From: Okeania sp. KiyG1
GTDB lineage: Bacteria; Cyanobacteriota; Cyanobacteriia; Cyanobacteriales; Microcoleaceae
Length of the DNA stretch: 64,000 bases
Reading direction: 5' to 3'
Assembly (NCBI RefSeq): GCF_014132355.1
Contig: NZ_BLZO01000187.1
Location: forward strand, 124,001 to 188,000
The notes under the pieces were generated by a model. It saw only the letters and a program-made list of their open reading frames with translations. It made no database searches and was not told the origin of the DNA. Position 1 is the first letter of the stretch; each line of letters opens with the position of its first letter. Made by a program: the position numbers and the translations under genes. This document shows, one piece after another, positions 45,653 to 55,408 of the stretch.

Positions 45653-47034
45653 AGTTCAGAATTTTATAGATGGGAATTACCTTATTTTATTATCGCTATC
45701 CTCTGAAGGCACTAGGGGTTTTGTATTGAGTTGCCGTGATGTCCTCCCTCGTTATAGCGCTATAACGAGGGCTTCCCTCCCTCACGGAAAAGGGCTTCCT
45801 GTTTTGCTGGCGCAACGCTGCGCGAACAAAGGTTTAGCATCCTCGCGCGCGTCCACTGGCAGCAACGATGAGGCCCACCGCCGTTTTGTACTGTCCAGTT
45901 CTGTACTCACCTAGCTACCTTCAAGATTTTACCTTCTCACGGAAATTACTAGGACTTCTGAGTTGAACCCCATATCTTGAGTTGTCTCGGTTCTGCTTTC
46001 AGGTGCGTATTACCGCTACTCCTAATAACACTAATCATAGCATAATTCTTGTTACTTTGCTGTAGAGATGAGTTTTTTTGCAGGTCGCACCCTCCCATTC
46101 AATCCTATCTCTTACCCATAAGTTTTGAAACCCTTGTGGGGAGAGGGGGAGCAAGGAGCAGGGGAGAAAGGAGAAAGAATCATAGTAGCTAAGTAAAACT
46201 ACTGAAATTTTCAAAAAAAATGTATGGGAAAATACATTTTTCTCCCGAAAAAGCCTAACCAAGACTCACCCATGACTTGTCTATTTTGTCAAGTTTTATA
46301 TTAAGCAAAGATGTGGGTAATGGATAGCGTTAAATCGGAGATTATAACGGGAGGCCCCTCGCGACATTTAGTTGGGTTAGCCTTTTGTTCAATAATTAAT
46401 AATTAAGTAGGGTTTGCTGAAAAAGTCTTAGAGCTGATTTATAAAGTAAATATTAAGAGGCTGAATTTCTTACAGGACACAGGTTTTGCCGATTTTGGAC
46501 CAGTAAACCAGAAATTCCTGAGACCTAGATAGCATAAGAGTTTTAGCTCAGTTTATAAATCAGCTCTGATGGGTGAGGGTAGGAGACAACCCACCCCTGC
46601 CCCTCCCAGGAGGGGAGACAGGAGACAACCCACCCCTAACCCCTCCCAACCCACCCCTAACCCCTCCCAACCCACTCCTAACCCCTCCCAGGAGGGGAGG
46701 GGGAGACAGGAGGAACCGGGAATGAGCGAGGAGGTAGGAGCTAAGTTTTGTCAGAGTGATTTTTCGGCCCAACTATGCCCCTAAAATGCTAACTTTTTGA
46801 CCGTGAAGAGCTGAAAACCAGGCACTGCAATTCGACCCCAAAAAGGCACTTACCTTTATCTGTAAATACTTTTAGATTTAATCAGCAAGCCCTAAGTAGG
46901 TACACATGAAAAAGCCTAACTATATTAAGTTTTGTAAACTAATTCCAAACTACGACCTATAGTTGATTTGAGGGTGAATTTACATTTTGTTACATAGCGA
47001 CAAATTTTAACACCGACCTATTAATTATTAATTA
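45653..47034. other. Repeat-filled spacer
   Basis: No credible gene was seen. Contents are a perfect 24-bp palindrome with half-site CCTCGTTATAGC (45747-45770) next to an element-end-like stretch (GATGTCCTCC...AAGGGCTTCC), and an element fragment GTTAAATCGGAGATTATAACGGGAG (46331-46355) also found at 57460. A GGAGGGGTTAGGGGTGGG block is repeated four times in the inverse sense at 46575-46700. An inverted copy of 35011-35250 spans 46570-46893. Confidence 0.55.
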
Positions 47035-47039
47035 TTACC

Positions 47040-47331
47040 GAAAAGCGACGTTGAGAGCAAGCGTGTTTTAACCGGGGGATGAAAACAAGGGAGTCGTTTA
47101 GACAAGACTTCTTTAGTTGTCCTGTGCTATTATCTGGATATACAAACGTTTAGACAAAAGTAAGCAGAAAGCTAGGTCTAGACTTAAGCCGACTGTGTAG
47201 GGGCACCGCGGAAATTGTCCCCAAAGAATATATCTTTGGTCAGCTAAGGAGTAACGAAGCAACAAGGATTTATCGGTGTTGCGTAGTATCAACTTAGAAT
47301 CCCCTCGGCAAAAGCTGCGGGGAGTAGTCAA
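47040..47331 (+). mobile_element. Internally deleted tnpB element (LE joined to RE)
   Basis: Bases 47040-47130 match the left end of the element at 15775, and 47155-47331 match its right end. All but the final codons of tnpB are gone. The right-end hairpin (CCCCTCGGC...GCGGGG, AGTAGTCAA) is kept. It lies about 10 bp beyond the stop of the next glycosyltransferase. It is a non-autonomous derivative that could have been moved in trans. Confidence 0.82.
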
Positions 47332-47341
47332 CACCTACCAA

Positions 47342-48259
47342 CTACTTCGTAGATATCATTCCCTGAATAGCTGCACCTAGATAGCCTATTTGAGCATAAG
47401 CATAGACAAAATTATCAAAACGTTTAGCCGGGTCTGCTATATTTTTGAGAGACTTATACACACCCCTAATCATTCTCTCACTTCCCTTTCCTAACTGCCT
47501 AAGACCTGCTTGACCAGCTAGTTGTTCGCGATAACATTCGCTAATGCCTTGCCACCAACCTCTTTCAATAAACCAGGCAGGTCTAACCCTTTCAGGAGCT
47601 ACATTATGAGCAACAAGAGCTTCAGGTAAATAAGCCACTTGCCAACCTTGCTTTATTGCTAATTCTGTGGTATGCAACTCTTCATTAGACAATAGCTTTT
47701 TGCCCACTCGACCTAAGTTAGTATCAAAGCCACCAATTTGTTCGAGAAATGTACGACGAATAGAATAATTTAAACCTCTAGGAGTTAAACCAGGCTGATT
47801 AATATAAACTACAGAATCACCAAGGTCATAGTAACCGAGGTTTCCTGATAACTCTGGAGACAACCATTTGGGGGGACTAATTCCTTCTGGCCAAATCAAA
47901 GTAACTTTACCACCAGCGATCGCTAGTTTTTCATTACTTTGAAAAGCTTCTTCCAATACCCTTAACCATTGGGAACTAGCCACAGCATCATCATCAAGAT
48001 AAGCTAAAATTTCCGCACTGGCTGCTTTTGCTCCTGTATTTCTGGCCACAGATAATCCTGTGACTGGCTCATAGACATATTTGAGATTAGGACTAGGGGA
48101 TCTTGCTTCTACTACTTCGCGGGTGCAGTCGGTTGAAGCATTGTCTACTACTACTACTTCAAAGCTACCAGGAAAATCCTGTCCAAGCAGGCTATCTATT
48201 GCAGCTCCTAAGTAATTGTCCCGATTATGAGTACAGATAATAGCAGATATTTGGGCCAT
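47342..48259 (-). CDS. Glycosyltransferase family 2
   Basis: The 305-residue GT2 enzyme has AQISAIICTHNRDNYLGAAIDSL at the N-terminus, VVVDNASTDCT, and the DxD-type AYLDDDA motif. SVARNTGAKAASAEI and the acceptor segment GLNYSIRRTFLEQIGGFDTNLGR follow. Charged amphipathic C-terminal helices suggest peripheral membrane binding. The style resembles glycosyltransferases of cyanobacterial exopolysaccharide (for example hormogonium polysaccharide) loci, but the locus is not intact here. A deleted tnpB element sits just behind its stop. Confidence 0.9.
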   Translation of the reverse strand: MAQISAIICTHNRDNYLGAAIDSLLGQDFPGSFEVVVVDNASTDCTREVVEARSPSPNLKYVYEPVTGLSVARNTGAKAASAEILAYLDDDAVASSQWLRVLEEAFQSNEKLAIAGGKVTLIWPEGISPPKWLSPELSGNLGYYDLGDSVVYINQPGLTPRGLNYSIRRTFLEQIGGFDTNLGRVGKKLLSNEELHTTELAIKQGWQVAYLPEALVAHNVAPERVRPAWFIERGWWQGISECYREQLAGQAGLRQLGKGSERMIRGVYKSLKNIADPAKRFDNFVYAYAQIGYLGAAIQGMISTK

Positions 48260-48366
48260 AGTTAATTGTTACTATTTTACTTTTTTTGTGGTTTTAAGGG
48301 AGGAAAGAAAGAGTGAAATGTCCGTGAGTGGACTTGCCTCAATTGTGGAACTTTTCACGATAGAGA

Positions 48367-49955
48367 GTGCGATTCGTTCAGTCGAAACCAGTAATGGAAG
48401 GATGATTGACATCTGTATAGTAACTAATATTAGTTGAGTAAGGACTTAAAGTCCTATACAGATGATAACTGAGTAACCATGTAGGTGAGAACAAGTATCC
48501 TAGAAAATTCAAGTCCTACTCTCCAAGTGCAGGAGTTAAAGCATATTCCCCTATGGTAGAGAGTGGTCTTCAATCCATAAAGCGGGGGTAAAAGGTCGCT
48601 CATTACACCGAATCTCATGGTCAATGCAGACTGAGCAAGTCCAGATGGATAACGAAAGTGAAGGGACATTTGAACCGTCTAAACGTGAAACTAGCGAAAG
48701 AGATTGATACGCTAGCTGAACCAAAATGGTCATAAACATAGGAATCAACAGAATTCTCTTCTAGTTGATAAGCACCTCCTAAAAAGGCGGAGAGTTCCAT
48801 ATTCCATCAGGAATTTCCCCGCCCGCAACCTCATCAAACAATGGCTAAAGGCAGGATACTTGGATAAAGGACAACACCACGACACTCCCAGCGGTACACC
48901 ACAAGGAGGCACGATTAGCCCTCTTTTAGCAAATATTGGACTACATGGCCTGGAAAACTTCCTCAACCAATTCCAGAAGAACAAAGGTAATTACAAATCC
49001 AATCGATATGGCTTTATTCGGTACGCGGATGATTTCGTCGTAACCGCTACCTGTCGAAAAGACCTTGAAGAAATCCTGCCCCAAATTGAAGAATGGCTAG
49101 CACAAAAGGGACTACAACTGAATAGAGAAAAAACCCGCATCGTACATATAAGCGATGGATTCAACTTCCTAGGGTTTAATCTCAGACAATATCAAGGCAA
49201 GCTTCTGATCAAACCGCAAAAGCAAAAAGTTCTAGAATTCCTACAATTAATTAGGGATTGGCTCTCGACCAACCGGGCGGTCGAACAGAAAATTGTCATT
49301 GAACAACTCAACCCTAAACTTCGCGGTTTGGGGAACTATTATCGTCATGCAGTCAGCAAAGAAGTGTTCAATTAATCTTCGTTCAGAAGTATGGATAGCA
49401 CTTTGGAGATGGGCCAAAAGACGACACCCTAATAAGGGGAAAAGGTGGATTGCGAACCGATACTTTCAAATTCGAGGCAAAGGATGGGAATTTGCTTGTC
49501 AGGTCAAAGACCGAAAAGGAGTTTCAAAAGAAATCATCCTATTTAATATTGCAAGTATCCCCATTGAACGCCATATTAAAGTCAAGGGAACCGCACCCCC
49601 GGACGACCCCAACCTACAAGAATATTGGGCAAAAAGAGCCATGAAATCTGGCAAAACTATCTGGGATAAAGGGTCAAAATATTACAAAATCGCCCAAAAC
49701 CAGAACTGGAAATGCCCAATTTGTGGGGAAAAACTACATAAGGTCGAAGCTCTAGAAACTCACCACATCATAGCTCTGGCGAAAGGTGGTACAGAGGATA
49801 TTGACAATCTTCAACACCTACACAAAATTTGCCATAAAACCATACACAGTGGTAGACGTTCTTTTAAAGCGGAGGCTTGAGCCGGATGATGCGAAGAGTG
49901 TCAAGTCCGGTTCTCAGGGGAGGGAGATACGGTGATGTATGCTCTCTTACCCGAC
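48367..49955 (+). ncRNA. Degraded group II intron
   Basis: The 5' boundary GTGCGATTCG at 48367 and the domain V hairpin starting GAGCCGGATGATGCG at 49879 (pairing with CAAGTCCGGTTC) are recognisable. Domain VI follows to about 49955. A broken reverse transcriptase lies between. A second, partial domain V-like piece (CACGTCCGGTTTTGG) is at about 49961. The flanking sequence downstream resembles the C-terminal codons of a tnpB gene, so the intron may sit in a dead tnpB element. Confidence 0.75.
48789..49880 (+). pseudogene. Group II intron reverse transcriptase/maturase, deleted and frameshifted
   Basis: Only the later RT domains remain. They include WLKAGYLDKGQHHDTPSGTPQGG, ISPLLANIGLHGLENF, the catalytic RYADDFVV motif and LNREKTRIVHI. 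The maturase part (LRGLGNYYRHAVSKEVF) is frameshifted near 49370 to VWIALWRWAKRRHP. A C-terminal HNH nuclease (CPICGEKLHKVEALETHHI..GTEDIDNLQHLHKICH) follows. The first RT motifs (0-3) are missing, replaced by about 170 bp of rearranged sequence after 48690. It is not functional by itself. Confidence 0.85.
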
Positions 49956-49989
49956 AGTCTCACGTCCGGTTTTGGAGAGCAGCGGTTCT

Positions 49990-50305
49990 CGTGAGGGAGT
50001 CGCTGACTTTAATCATAAACGCTGCTGTAAATATTTTAGAAGTTGTTCAACCGAAAACCAAGGTGGAAACAGCAAAAACAAAAGTAGCAGAAACGTCTGT
50101 ACAATTATCACTTTTTAATGAAGTCGCCGAAGGTCAAAGGTCGATTATTTTCGGACGAGGAGACATGGTAAATCATCCCCTAAAAAGGATGTTCGTGTCA
50201 GTGAGTCGTCAACCCGCCCTGAATCTTTCAAGCAGCGATTTGTCTGTTTGATTGATGGATGGGAATCCCGCGCTGTCTCGTAGAGCAGCGTCGGGAGGAT
50301 GTCAA
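49990..50305 (+). mobile_element. 3' remnant of a tnpB element
   Basis: The frame NAAVNILEVVQPKTKVETAK...VQLSLFNEV resembles TnpB C-termini (compare AAINIL...VQLSLF of the tnpB at 57492). It is followed by a right end whose pieces (GTCAACCCGCCCTGAA, GATGGATGGGAATCCC, CAGCGTCGGGAGGATGTCAA) match 14998-15122 inverted. Only the tail of the gene is present. Confidence 0.6.
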
Positions 50306-50351
50306 TATCCTTTATTTTTCAGTTTACACTGGATTATTTGTTTGCATTCCC

Positions 50352-50915
50352 ATGAATTCTCTTCAAGTCACTTCTAAGAAAATAATTTTGGTAACAGGTC
50401 CTGCTCGCTCTGGTAAAAGTGAGTGGGCTGAAAATTTAGCTATGGGTTCTCACAAACAAGTGATTTATATAGCTACCTCTCTAGTTGATGATAAGGATCT
50501 AGAGTGGCAAACTCGAATTGAACAACATCAAAACCGTCGCCCTCGTGATTGGACTACCTTAGAAATACCCGTGGAACTATCAGAAACTTTGACTACTTAT
50601 GCACATGAAGACTGCTGTATTTTGGTAGATTCTTTAGGTACTTGGTTGGCTAATATTTTAGAACAAGATGAACAAGCTTGGAATGAAACTTTAGAAGTTT
50701 TAATTGAAGCTTTATTGAAAGCTACTGGTGATGTTATTTTAGTGGGTGAAGAAACAGGTTGGGGAGTAGTTCCTTCATTTCCTATCGGACGGCTATTTCG
50801 CGATCGCCTTGGTCATCTGATTCGTCGAGTTGGAGTAATTTCTCAGTCTGTTTATCTAGTTACAGGAGGTCATGTTTTGAATCTTAGTGCTTTAGGCACA
50901 CCTCTGAACATTTAA
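50352..50915 (+). CDS. cobU: Adenosylcobinamide kinase/guanylyltransferase
   Basis: This bifunctional enzyme of cobamide (B12 or pseudo-B12) nucleotide-loop assembly phosphorylates adenosylcobinamide and attaches GMP. The P-loop GPARSGKS is at residues 16-23. The second conserved part is WTTLEIPVELSETL, then CCILVDSLGTWLANIL and VILVGEETGWGVVP. The C-terminal segment RLFRDRLGHLIRRV also fits. 187 residues is normal. ATG 50352 is chosen because the frame upstream to 50259 is element sequence. In Pseudomonas nomenclature this is cobP. Confidence 0.93.
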   Translation: MNSLQVTSKKIILVTGPARSGKSEWAENLAMGSHKQVIYIATSLVDDKDLEWQTRIEQHQNRRPRDWTTLEIPVELSETLTTYAHEDCCILVDSLGTWLANILEQDEQAWNETLEVLIEALLKATGDVILVGEETGWGVVPSFPIGRLFRDRLGHLIRRVGVISQSVYLVTGGHVLNLSALGTPLNI

Positions 50916-50989
50916 TTCTTAATTTATTCTAAAGGAATAAAATATTAGACTCACTGCCCCATTTTAATGATGGAAAAGTTAGAATGTAA

Positions 50990-51011
50990 GTAAGCATTAG
51001 GAAATGCTTAC
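50990..51011. repeat. Bare GTAAGCATT/AATGCTTAC terminal palindrome
   Basis: The two 9-bp ends of the GTAAGCATT MITE family stand 4 bases apart with no interior. It sits in the cobU to 51088 spacer, about 75 bp upstream of the next gene. Confidence 0.7.
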
Positions 51012-51087
51012 AGAATTAAGGTAGATGAACGAGGCTATTTATTAGCTTTGAAGTTCTATTAAACGGAAAATATCGGAGCTAAAAGTT

Positions 51088-51537
51088 ATGGCATCCCACG
51101 ATCGAGTCAAACAATATATTGCCTATTGGTTTCAGTTAGGCAAGAAAGTATTAATCAGGAATGGCAAAGCAGCTATAAAACCTCAAGTTGTACTTTTAGG
51201 CGCTCGCTACAGTCAAGATTTTGAATCATGCTGGCAACAAATTTTATCTTCTGAATCGGGAGATTGTTTTTTAGAGGGGACACATCAAACAATTACAGAA
51301 TTATTATCTCCAGAGTGGGAGATTAGTGATTGTGCCCGTTGTTCGATGCCTATCCCATCTCGTGTCAAAGGAATGCCCCCAGATACTTGTCCATGTTTCG
51401 ATTTACCTCACTGGCCTGATAATGAAAAGCCATTGCCGCGATCGCCCATCAATAATAAATCATATTTATTAGGTATTTGTGAGCGGTTATTCAATAAAGA
51501 GGACAATATTACTGCCGATACTGACTTTTCTAAATAG
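51088..51537 (+). CDS. Conserved hypothetical protein with cysteine motif (149 aa)
   Basis: This soluble protein starts MASHDRVKQYIAYWFQLGKKVLI. It has a beta-rich N-terminal half and a central cysteine-rich segment (DCARCSMPIPSRVKGMPPDTCPCFDLP) that could bind a metal with a C-x2-C and a C-x-C pair. I know similar short proteins only as uncharacterised cyanobacterial ones. It has a GGAGC-type ribosome site 13 bases upstream (weak). The last codons run into an AGACATCTCC MITE. Function is unknown. Confidence 0.75.
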   Translation: MASHDRVKQYIAYWFQLGKKVLIRNGKAAIKPQVVLLGARYSQDFESCWQQILSSESGDCFLEGTHQTITELLSPEWEISDCARCSMPIPSRVKGMPPDTCPCFDLPHWPDNEKPLPRSPINNKSYLLGICERLFNKEDNITADTDFSK

Positions 51538-51790
51538 ACATCTCCAGAAAATAAACTTGCCCTTTATTGGTTATAAACTAGAGTGTAATAACTTAAAAAT
51601 CATTTTTCGTGTTTTTTTCCTAAAAATATCTTCCCTGTTCCCTATTCCCTACTTTTACAAAAAGTCTATATCTTTTTCACATCTATGTCTAATAGACATC
51701 TCCAATAATAAAAATCAAATCAATTATTATCCATAAATTATCAATTATTTCTCCCTACTCCCTACTCCCTTTTTTCTGGAGATGTCTAAT
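51532..51790. mobile_element. Two adjacent AGACATCTCC-family MITEs
   Basis: The first runs from ATAGACATCTCC at 51532 to ATGTCTAAT at 51685-51693. The second follows at once, from AATAGACATCTCCAATAAT at 51691 to CTGGAGATGTCTAATAA at 51790. The second has the family's A-rich interior and a CTCCCTACT repeat inside. The first begins in the stop codon of the upstream gene. Confidence 0.75.
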
Positions 51791-52006
51791 AAAAGGAGTT
51801 TATACCATGCATGAAAAAAGAATGTGTTCAAATAATTAAGTACAGTAAAGGCTTTCTGGCCATTTGCTAACCTAGAGCTTCCGCAGTCCGCCCCTACTTT
51901 ACCTAATAATTAATAATTATTAATTAAATAATTCAGCTTTCTAAAAGTTTTATGGCGGGCTAAATTTTATCTTGAGAAAATCTCAAAATTCAAAATCAAA
52001 GTATAC

Positions 52007-54863
52007 TTAATTTTGAGAATCTACTATTAGTTCAGAATCATTATTTGTTTCACCTTGCTCATTAATTAATAATGCTACAGGGAAATGAGTCAATACATCT
52101 CTAATCCATAAAGTATCTTCTCGTTCTCCTTTTAGTTGTTGTTGAGTAATTGCATTTTTCCACACCAAAGAAGAACCTGAAGGTAAACATATTCTAGTCT
52201 CACGCCATACTTGTTCGCCTAAAGGATTTTCTCCTTCATTAACTAATTTAGTTAATAATCTGGGAGCTATAATAATCGCCGTACTATCTCCCCATTTTCT
52301 AGAAAAAGCAACTATATGATCTTTCAAACTACCCATAACAATTAACTTTTGGTAATTTCCTCGTTGAAATAAATCCAAATAATCTCGGCGTGCCTGTAAA
52401 GCTTGGTAAATTAAAAACATTTTAATTTTACCAGTCTCTGGAGTTTGCAAAATTTCCTCAATAAATCCTAAAATATCTGACTCTATTTTTGTCTTAATTT
52501 CCTTCAGAAACTCTGCTCTTTTTTCAAAATCAACAGGACGACGGTTATCAGGGTCAACCAGACTCAAATCCCACAATTCTGTACCTTGATAAATATCAGG
52601 AACTCCAGGAGAAGTAAGTTTCAGAACAGTCTGAGATAAAGAATTAAAAACACCGTAATATTGAACCTTATGTTGTAGAGGTCGGAAAGCTGGTAAAAAT
52701 TCATTATCTTCTGATTTATTAAGTAGATGTTCTACAAACTTAATAAGTGAACTTTCGTAATCATCATCCGGTCTTAACCAACCTGTATTAACTTTTGCTT
52801 CTCGAATTGCTTTAATAATATACTCTTTAATCCTTTCGACAAAAGTTGGATATTCACTTTCATCAACAGGAAAAGCACCTAACAAAGTCTGATATAAAAA
52901 GTATTCATCATTAGGTGCAGGAACATCTAAACCCCCTACACAATCTTTTTGAGGAGCATTAATTTCCTGCCATTTTTGTAGATAACTTTCCCATTCTTCA
53001 GGAATTTCTGATAGTACATTAATTCGCGTTCTGACATCTTCCCCACGTTTTGTATCATGAGTAGAACTTCCACTCATAGTATGAGGCCAATACGCAATAC
53101 GATGTTGATTAAATCCATGAAAATCTTCAACTGAAACTCCAAATTTACTAGGAGTTGAACCAACTTCATTGAGAGAAATAAGTCGATTATAAATATATAA
53201 AACAGTATCTTCTACACCCTTTGCCATTAAGGGTCCAGTAAATTGTTGTAACCGCATCACAAAGTGTAGCCATTTATCTTTATCTTCCTGGTTTAAATGC
53301 TCATCAAATTCTAACAAAAAACTTTTCAATAAAACTCAATTCATTTAAAAGTTCATTGATAAAGAAAGGAATTTTCTCTTTCGTTTTAGCAATTACTCTC
53401 TGAATACATTCTCGATCTGCCTTACTAACTCCTTCTTTACTAACATAAGTCCGATACACCGGAAACACCGACATAACTTCTACTAAAGCAGCTTTCAAGC
53501 CAAAAATAGTAAAATCGCTGGCATATCGATATTTACTAGAAATATCTTTAAGTAAGTGAGCTAAATTATCAATATCTCCGGCTAAATGTTTATTAATAAT
53601 CAGCCTTTGATTTTCATCAGCTAACTGCCCATAGTTAGAAGTACCTTTAATAAACCGAGAATAAATCCGATCGAATTCTTCCTCATTAAAATGGTCACAA
53701 AAAAGACCATTAACATAGTTTAAAAAATCGTAACCTGTAGTTCCTTGAACTGGCCAATTAACAGGTAAATCTTCGCTGGGTTCAAGAATTTTTTCGACAA
53801 CTATATAGGGAGCATTTGCTTTTTCTCTTATTCTGTTTAAATACTGAGCAGGAGAGTACAGTCCATCAATATGATCGATTCTCAAACCTGTAAATTTTTT
53901 CTGTTTTAACATTTCTAAAATTAGAGCATGAGTAGTATTAAATACTTGCTCGTCTTCTACTCTGACCGAAATTAAATCATTTACTGTAAAAAATCGTCGG
54001 TAGTTTAATTCTTCATTACCCACTTTCCAGAAAGATAAGCGAAAGTATTGCTCGGATAATAATTTATCTAATAGGTCAAAACTTTCTGGCTTTCCCGGAA
54101 CCCCGTTAAAAGTCTTTATATTTTCTTCAATGAATTCTTTAATATGTGGATTTTCATTCCATAATTCCCACAACATTCCTTTGATGAAGCTAATTTGATC
54201 ATACCTTTCTCTACCCTCAGATCCAGAAGGGATATATTTTAAACTATAGAGAACTCCTTGTAACTTAACAAAATCCTGATTTTTTCTGCCTAATTTATTT
54301 CTTAATTTGCCGATATTGTAGGTTAAAACTTGAGTATAAGAATCAATTCTAATGGGAAATTGATGGTCATAATAGTTAACAGTTAATCCATTTTGACCAT
54401 AATTAAGTTTTAACTCTCCACTTTCCAAACAATCTCCATAAAATTTACCTAAAAAAGGTGCTAAAACTCTACCTTTGATACCTTCATAAGGATGATTCCA
54501 GTCAATATCAAAATAGTCACGATATTGAGATTCAGGACCATTTTCTAAGACATCTACTAGAATATGATTTTGGCTGCCAAATGCCATGTGATTAGGCACA
54601 ATATCTTGTAGCCATCCCATTTCATTACTTTTGATTTCTGCTGCTAATGCAGTAAATTTTTCTTGGCCTCCTAATTCAGGATTAAGTATATTAGGATTGA
54701 CTACATCATATCCATGTTCGCTACCTGTTTTTGCTTTAAATATAGGAGAAGCATAAATATCAGAAATTCCTAGTTCAGCTAAATATTGAACTATAACTTT
54801 AGCTGATTCAAAGCCAAAATTAGGAGTGAATTGAATTCTATAAGTTGTAATGGGAATTCGCAT
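52007..54863 (-). CDS. treY: Maltooligosyl trehalose synthase (one frame break)
   Basis: This GH13-type enzyme converts the reducing-end alpha-1,4 bond of maltooligosaccharides to alpha,alpha-1,1. The N-terminal PITTYRIQFTPNFGFESA and IVPNHMAF segments are clear. The catalytic aspartate lies in GLRIDHIDGLYSP and the acid in YIVVEKILEPSEDLP. The third acid lies in STHDTKRGEDVR, and PDIYQGTELWDLSLVDPDNRRPVD is also present. The coding sequence is broken at a run of six T (plus strand A6, 53316-53321). Removing one base, or adding two, rejoins FIEKF with LLEFDEHLNQEDKDKW. Together with treZ upstream on the same strand it makes trehalose from glycogen-type glucans, a desiccation and osmotic-stress pathway. 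Confidence 0.92.
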
Positions 54864-55408
54864 AATTAAATAGAGATAATTAAGTGGTGATTAATTGACT
54901 GTTATAGCAGAAGGAAGAAGGAAGAAGGAAGAAGGAAGAAGGAAAAATATTGTGTTATCTTAGTTTTAAGATCTTGATCTATCTGCACCCTTTCCTTCGA
55001 CTGCTATAACAGTTCATATATTTTACCTTTTAACAAATTTTTTTGAGTTCTCAAGCTAGAAGTTTGAGTACTTTTAGATAGGTTCGTTTTATCCTAAATA
55101 AAATTATATAGCGTTTCCCAAAGTCATGAGGTACAGTTATCTTTCTGTCTTTTTATTCCCTGTTCCCTAAAGCCTACAATTTTGTACCTCACGAGTATGG
55201 GAATTGCTATAAACCGATTGATATTAGCTTGAATTTAACAATACAAAACTATGGTTATATTCATTAATTTTTACCACAAATTCATCAACTCACTTCCATT
55301 CCAAGAGGAGAGTTGTCAAAGATAGGTTATATAACTTTAAGTCCCTATAATATCATAACCTTCAATAACTGATTAGATTAGGGTCTTTCTGCCAAACATT
55401 AAATTAGA
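54864..55408. other. treZ-treY spacer with repeats
   Basis: No gene was seen. It contains GAAGGAA repeats (54905-54943) and an inverted-repeat element at 55107-55211. The length makes it doubtful that treY relies on the treZ promoter alone. Confidence 0.6.
55107..55211. mobile_element. MITE-like element with TATAGC...TCCCA ends (~105 bp)
   Basis: The left arm TATAGCGTTTCCCAAAGTCA and the following GAGGTAC are mirrored by GTACCTCACGAGTATGGGA plus TTGCTATA at the right, so about 25 bp pair imperfectly. The interior is pyrimidine-rich and non-coding. It belongs to a third, separate family of small inverted-repeat elements in the window. Confidence 0.65.

Noticed and set aside
48860-49375. Diversity-generating retroelement
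   Set aside because: The RT fragment has group II intron features (TPSGTPQGG, maturase and HNH parts, domain V) and no variable or template repeat was seen.
51479-51736. An 85-codon frame after the 51088 gene
   Set aside because: It runs through two MITE copies and has no protein-like pattern.
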